Of a stretch of 5,347 nucleotides of DNA, positions 4,905-5,347 are shown in pieces. The stretch's first letter is position 1, and each line of letters begins with the position of its first letter. Source of the DNA: Spirochaetales bacterium (GTDB lineage Bacteria; Spirochaetota; Spirochaetia; DAHUYW01). A program made the translations under genes and the position numbers. Where the stretch lies: NCBI GenBank assembly GCA_027306915.1, contig DAHUYW010000078.1, positions 1-5,347 on the forward strand. The letters are read 5' to 3'. Under the pieces are notes generated by a model, which was not told the origin of the DNA, did not search any database, and saw only the letters and a list, made by a program, of their open reading frames with translations.

Positions 4905-5243
4905 CTGCAGGCAATCGTAGTCGATCCGAAAGAGCCCCAGCGCATCGGCTTTCAAACGGTCAATCCTCCCGCGCCGCGGGCCAACGAGGCGCTCGTGCGG
5001 GAGGCCGGTGCGGACCGCGTGGTAGTAGGCGAGGATGTGGCTGACTCGGCCGAGCCCGGCCCCTACTGCCTGATCGTCGATCAGCTGGGCGGACCGTCCC
5101 TCGCAAAAGTGATGACGCAGCTCGAGCTCGGGGGCAGATGCGTGTCGGTCGGCGGAACGATCGGTCACGAGGTCCCGATCGTTCGATTGCGCATGCGGCA
5201 GGCCCCCGGCGCGAGCCTCGATTTCTTCAACCTCTACCATGAG
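4905..5243 (+). pseudogene. MDR-superfamily (zinc-type alcohol dehydrogenase/quinone reductase-like) oxidoreductase, internally deleted
   Basis: From CTG 4905 the frame reads QAIVVDPKEPQRIGFQTVNP and PAPRANEALVR, a typical start of a medium-chain NAD(P)H-dependent oxidoreductase (M-x-A-[IV]-V-V-D-x). It then jumps to EAGADRVVVGEDVADSAEPG, LIVDQLGGPSLAKVM, LGGRCVSVGGTIG and APGASLDFFNLYHE. These belong to the second half of the nucleotide-binding domain. The catalytic-domain remainder and the first part of the Rossmann fold, with its A-x-G-G-V-G motif, are missing: probably well over 100 residues, joined in frame at about 4995-5010. After LYHE the homology stops, where relatives have about 60 more residues. 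The frame itself ends at TGA 5274-5276. The first codon is CTG rather than ATG and has no ribosome site. The remnant cannot be an active enzyme. Confidence 0.72.
5155..5184. repeat. perfect 10-bp inverted repeat inside the oxidoreductase remnant
   Basis: GAACGATCGG (5155-5164) and CCGATCGTTC (5175-5184) are exact reverse complements separated by ten bases. Each arm contains the palindrome CGATCG. It lies within the coding frame, so it may be a coincidence of codons, a hairpin in the transcript or a dimeric protein site. Confidence 0.5.
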
Positions 5244-5347
5244 TTCACATGCGACGCCCGTGTGCCAGTTTCCTGACGATCCACTTGTTCATCACCGCAG
5301 TTGGGACTACGATGGAAAATACCATGTGCCGAAGTCAGGAAAAGGGC
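5239..5347 (+). CDS. possible start of an unidentified gene, cut by the window edge
   Basis: From ATG 5239 a frame is open to the last base (36 residues). It begins MSSHATPVCQFPDDPLVHHR and continues SWDYDGKYHVPKSGKG. It starts inside the end of the oxidoreductase remnant, where the homology of that gene stops. I do not recognise the product. The codons are less GC-rich at third positions than in the neighbouring genes, and no ribosome binding site is visible, so it may be a chance frame or the inside of another gene joined here by deletion. Confidence 0.2.
   Translation, partial: MSSHATPVCQFPDDPLVHHRSWDYDGKYHVPKSGKG

Noticed and set aside
3595..4914. 439-codon open frame on the - strand
   Set aside because: It is antisense to the intact sigma gene in a GC-rich region, is rich in Ser, Arg and Pro, and shows no domain. 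It is a shadow frame.
5164..5185. GGTCACG near 5164 as a third ECF41-type -35 element
   Set aside because: It differs from TGTCACA at two positions and has no CGTC at the 16-base distance.

Overview
The window is GC-rich with GC-rich third codon positions and has no phage, plasmid or CRISPR hallmarks. It looks like chromosomal accessory DNA of a high-GC soil-type bacterium. A proteobacterium is my best guess; this is inference from gene types, and taxonomy cannot be fixed from here. All recognisable genes are on the + strand.

Layout: (1) 1-204, C-terminal part of a VOC/glyoxalase-fold protein, followed by a probable intrinsic terminator (229-287). (2) 288-534, a non-coding control region with a TetR-type palindrome (338-352) and a perfect ECF41-type sigma-factor promoter (435-461). 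(3) 535-983, a VOC-fold protein with a signal peptide, broken by one frameshift. (4) 1065-3342, remains of a flavin electron-transfer operon: an exported FMN-binding protein, an ApbE flavin transferase, and a fused RnfD-like membrane/FAD-NAD(P) reductase protein. All are interrupted by single-base frameshifts, in-frame TAG codons and internal deletions. (5) 3425-4456, a second perfect copy of the ECF41-type promoter followed by an intact ECF sigma factor with a fused SnoaL-like domain. (6) 4597-5243, an AraC-type sensor-domain fragment joined to an internally deleted MDR (zinc-type/quinone) oxidoreductase. (7) 5239-5347, a possible start of another gene that runs off the edge.

How it may fit together: both promoter copies read TGTCACA-N16-CGTC, the reported ECF41-group signature. 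The simplest reading is that the sigma factor drives itself and the operon starting with the secreted VOC protein. The flavin genes lie between the two promoters in the same direction, so they may be cotranscribed from the first one. The proposed system is an ECF41-like sigma factor controlling a secreted VOC protein plus an NAD(P)H-to-envelope flavin electron path.

Most genes other than the sigma factor are damaged. All the intragenic frameshifts I can place have the same sign (loss of one base). Real pseudogene decay and an error-prone sequence or assembly are both possible and cannot be separated from the sequence alone.
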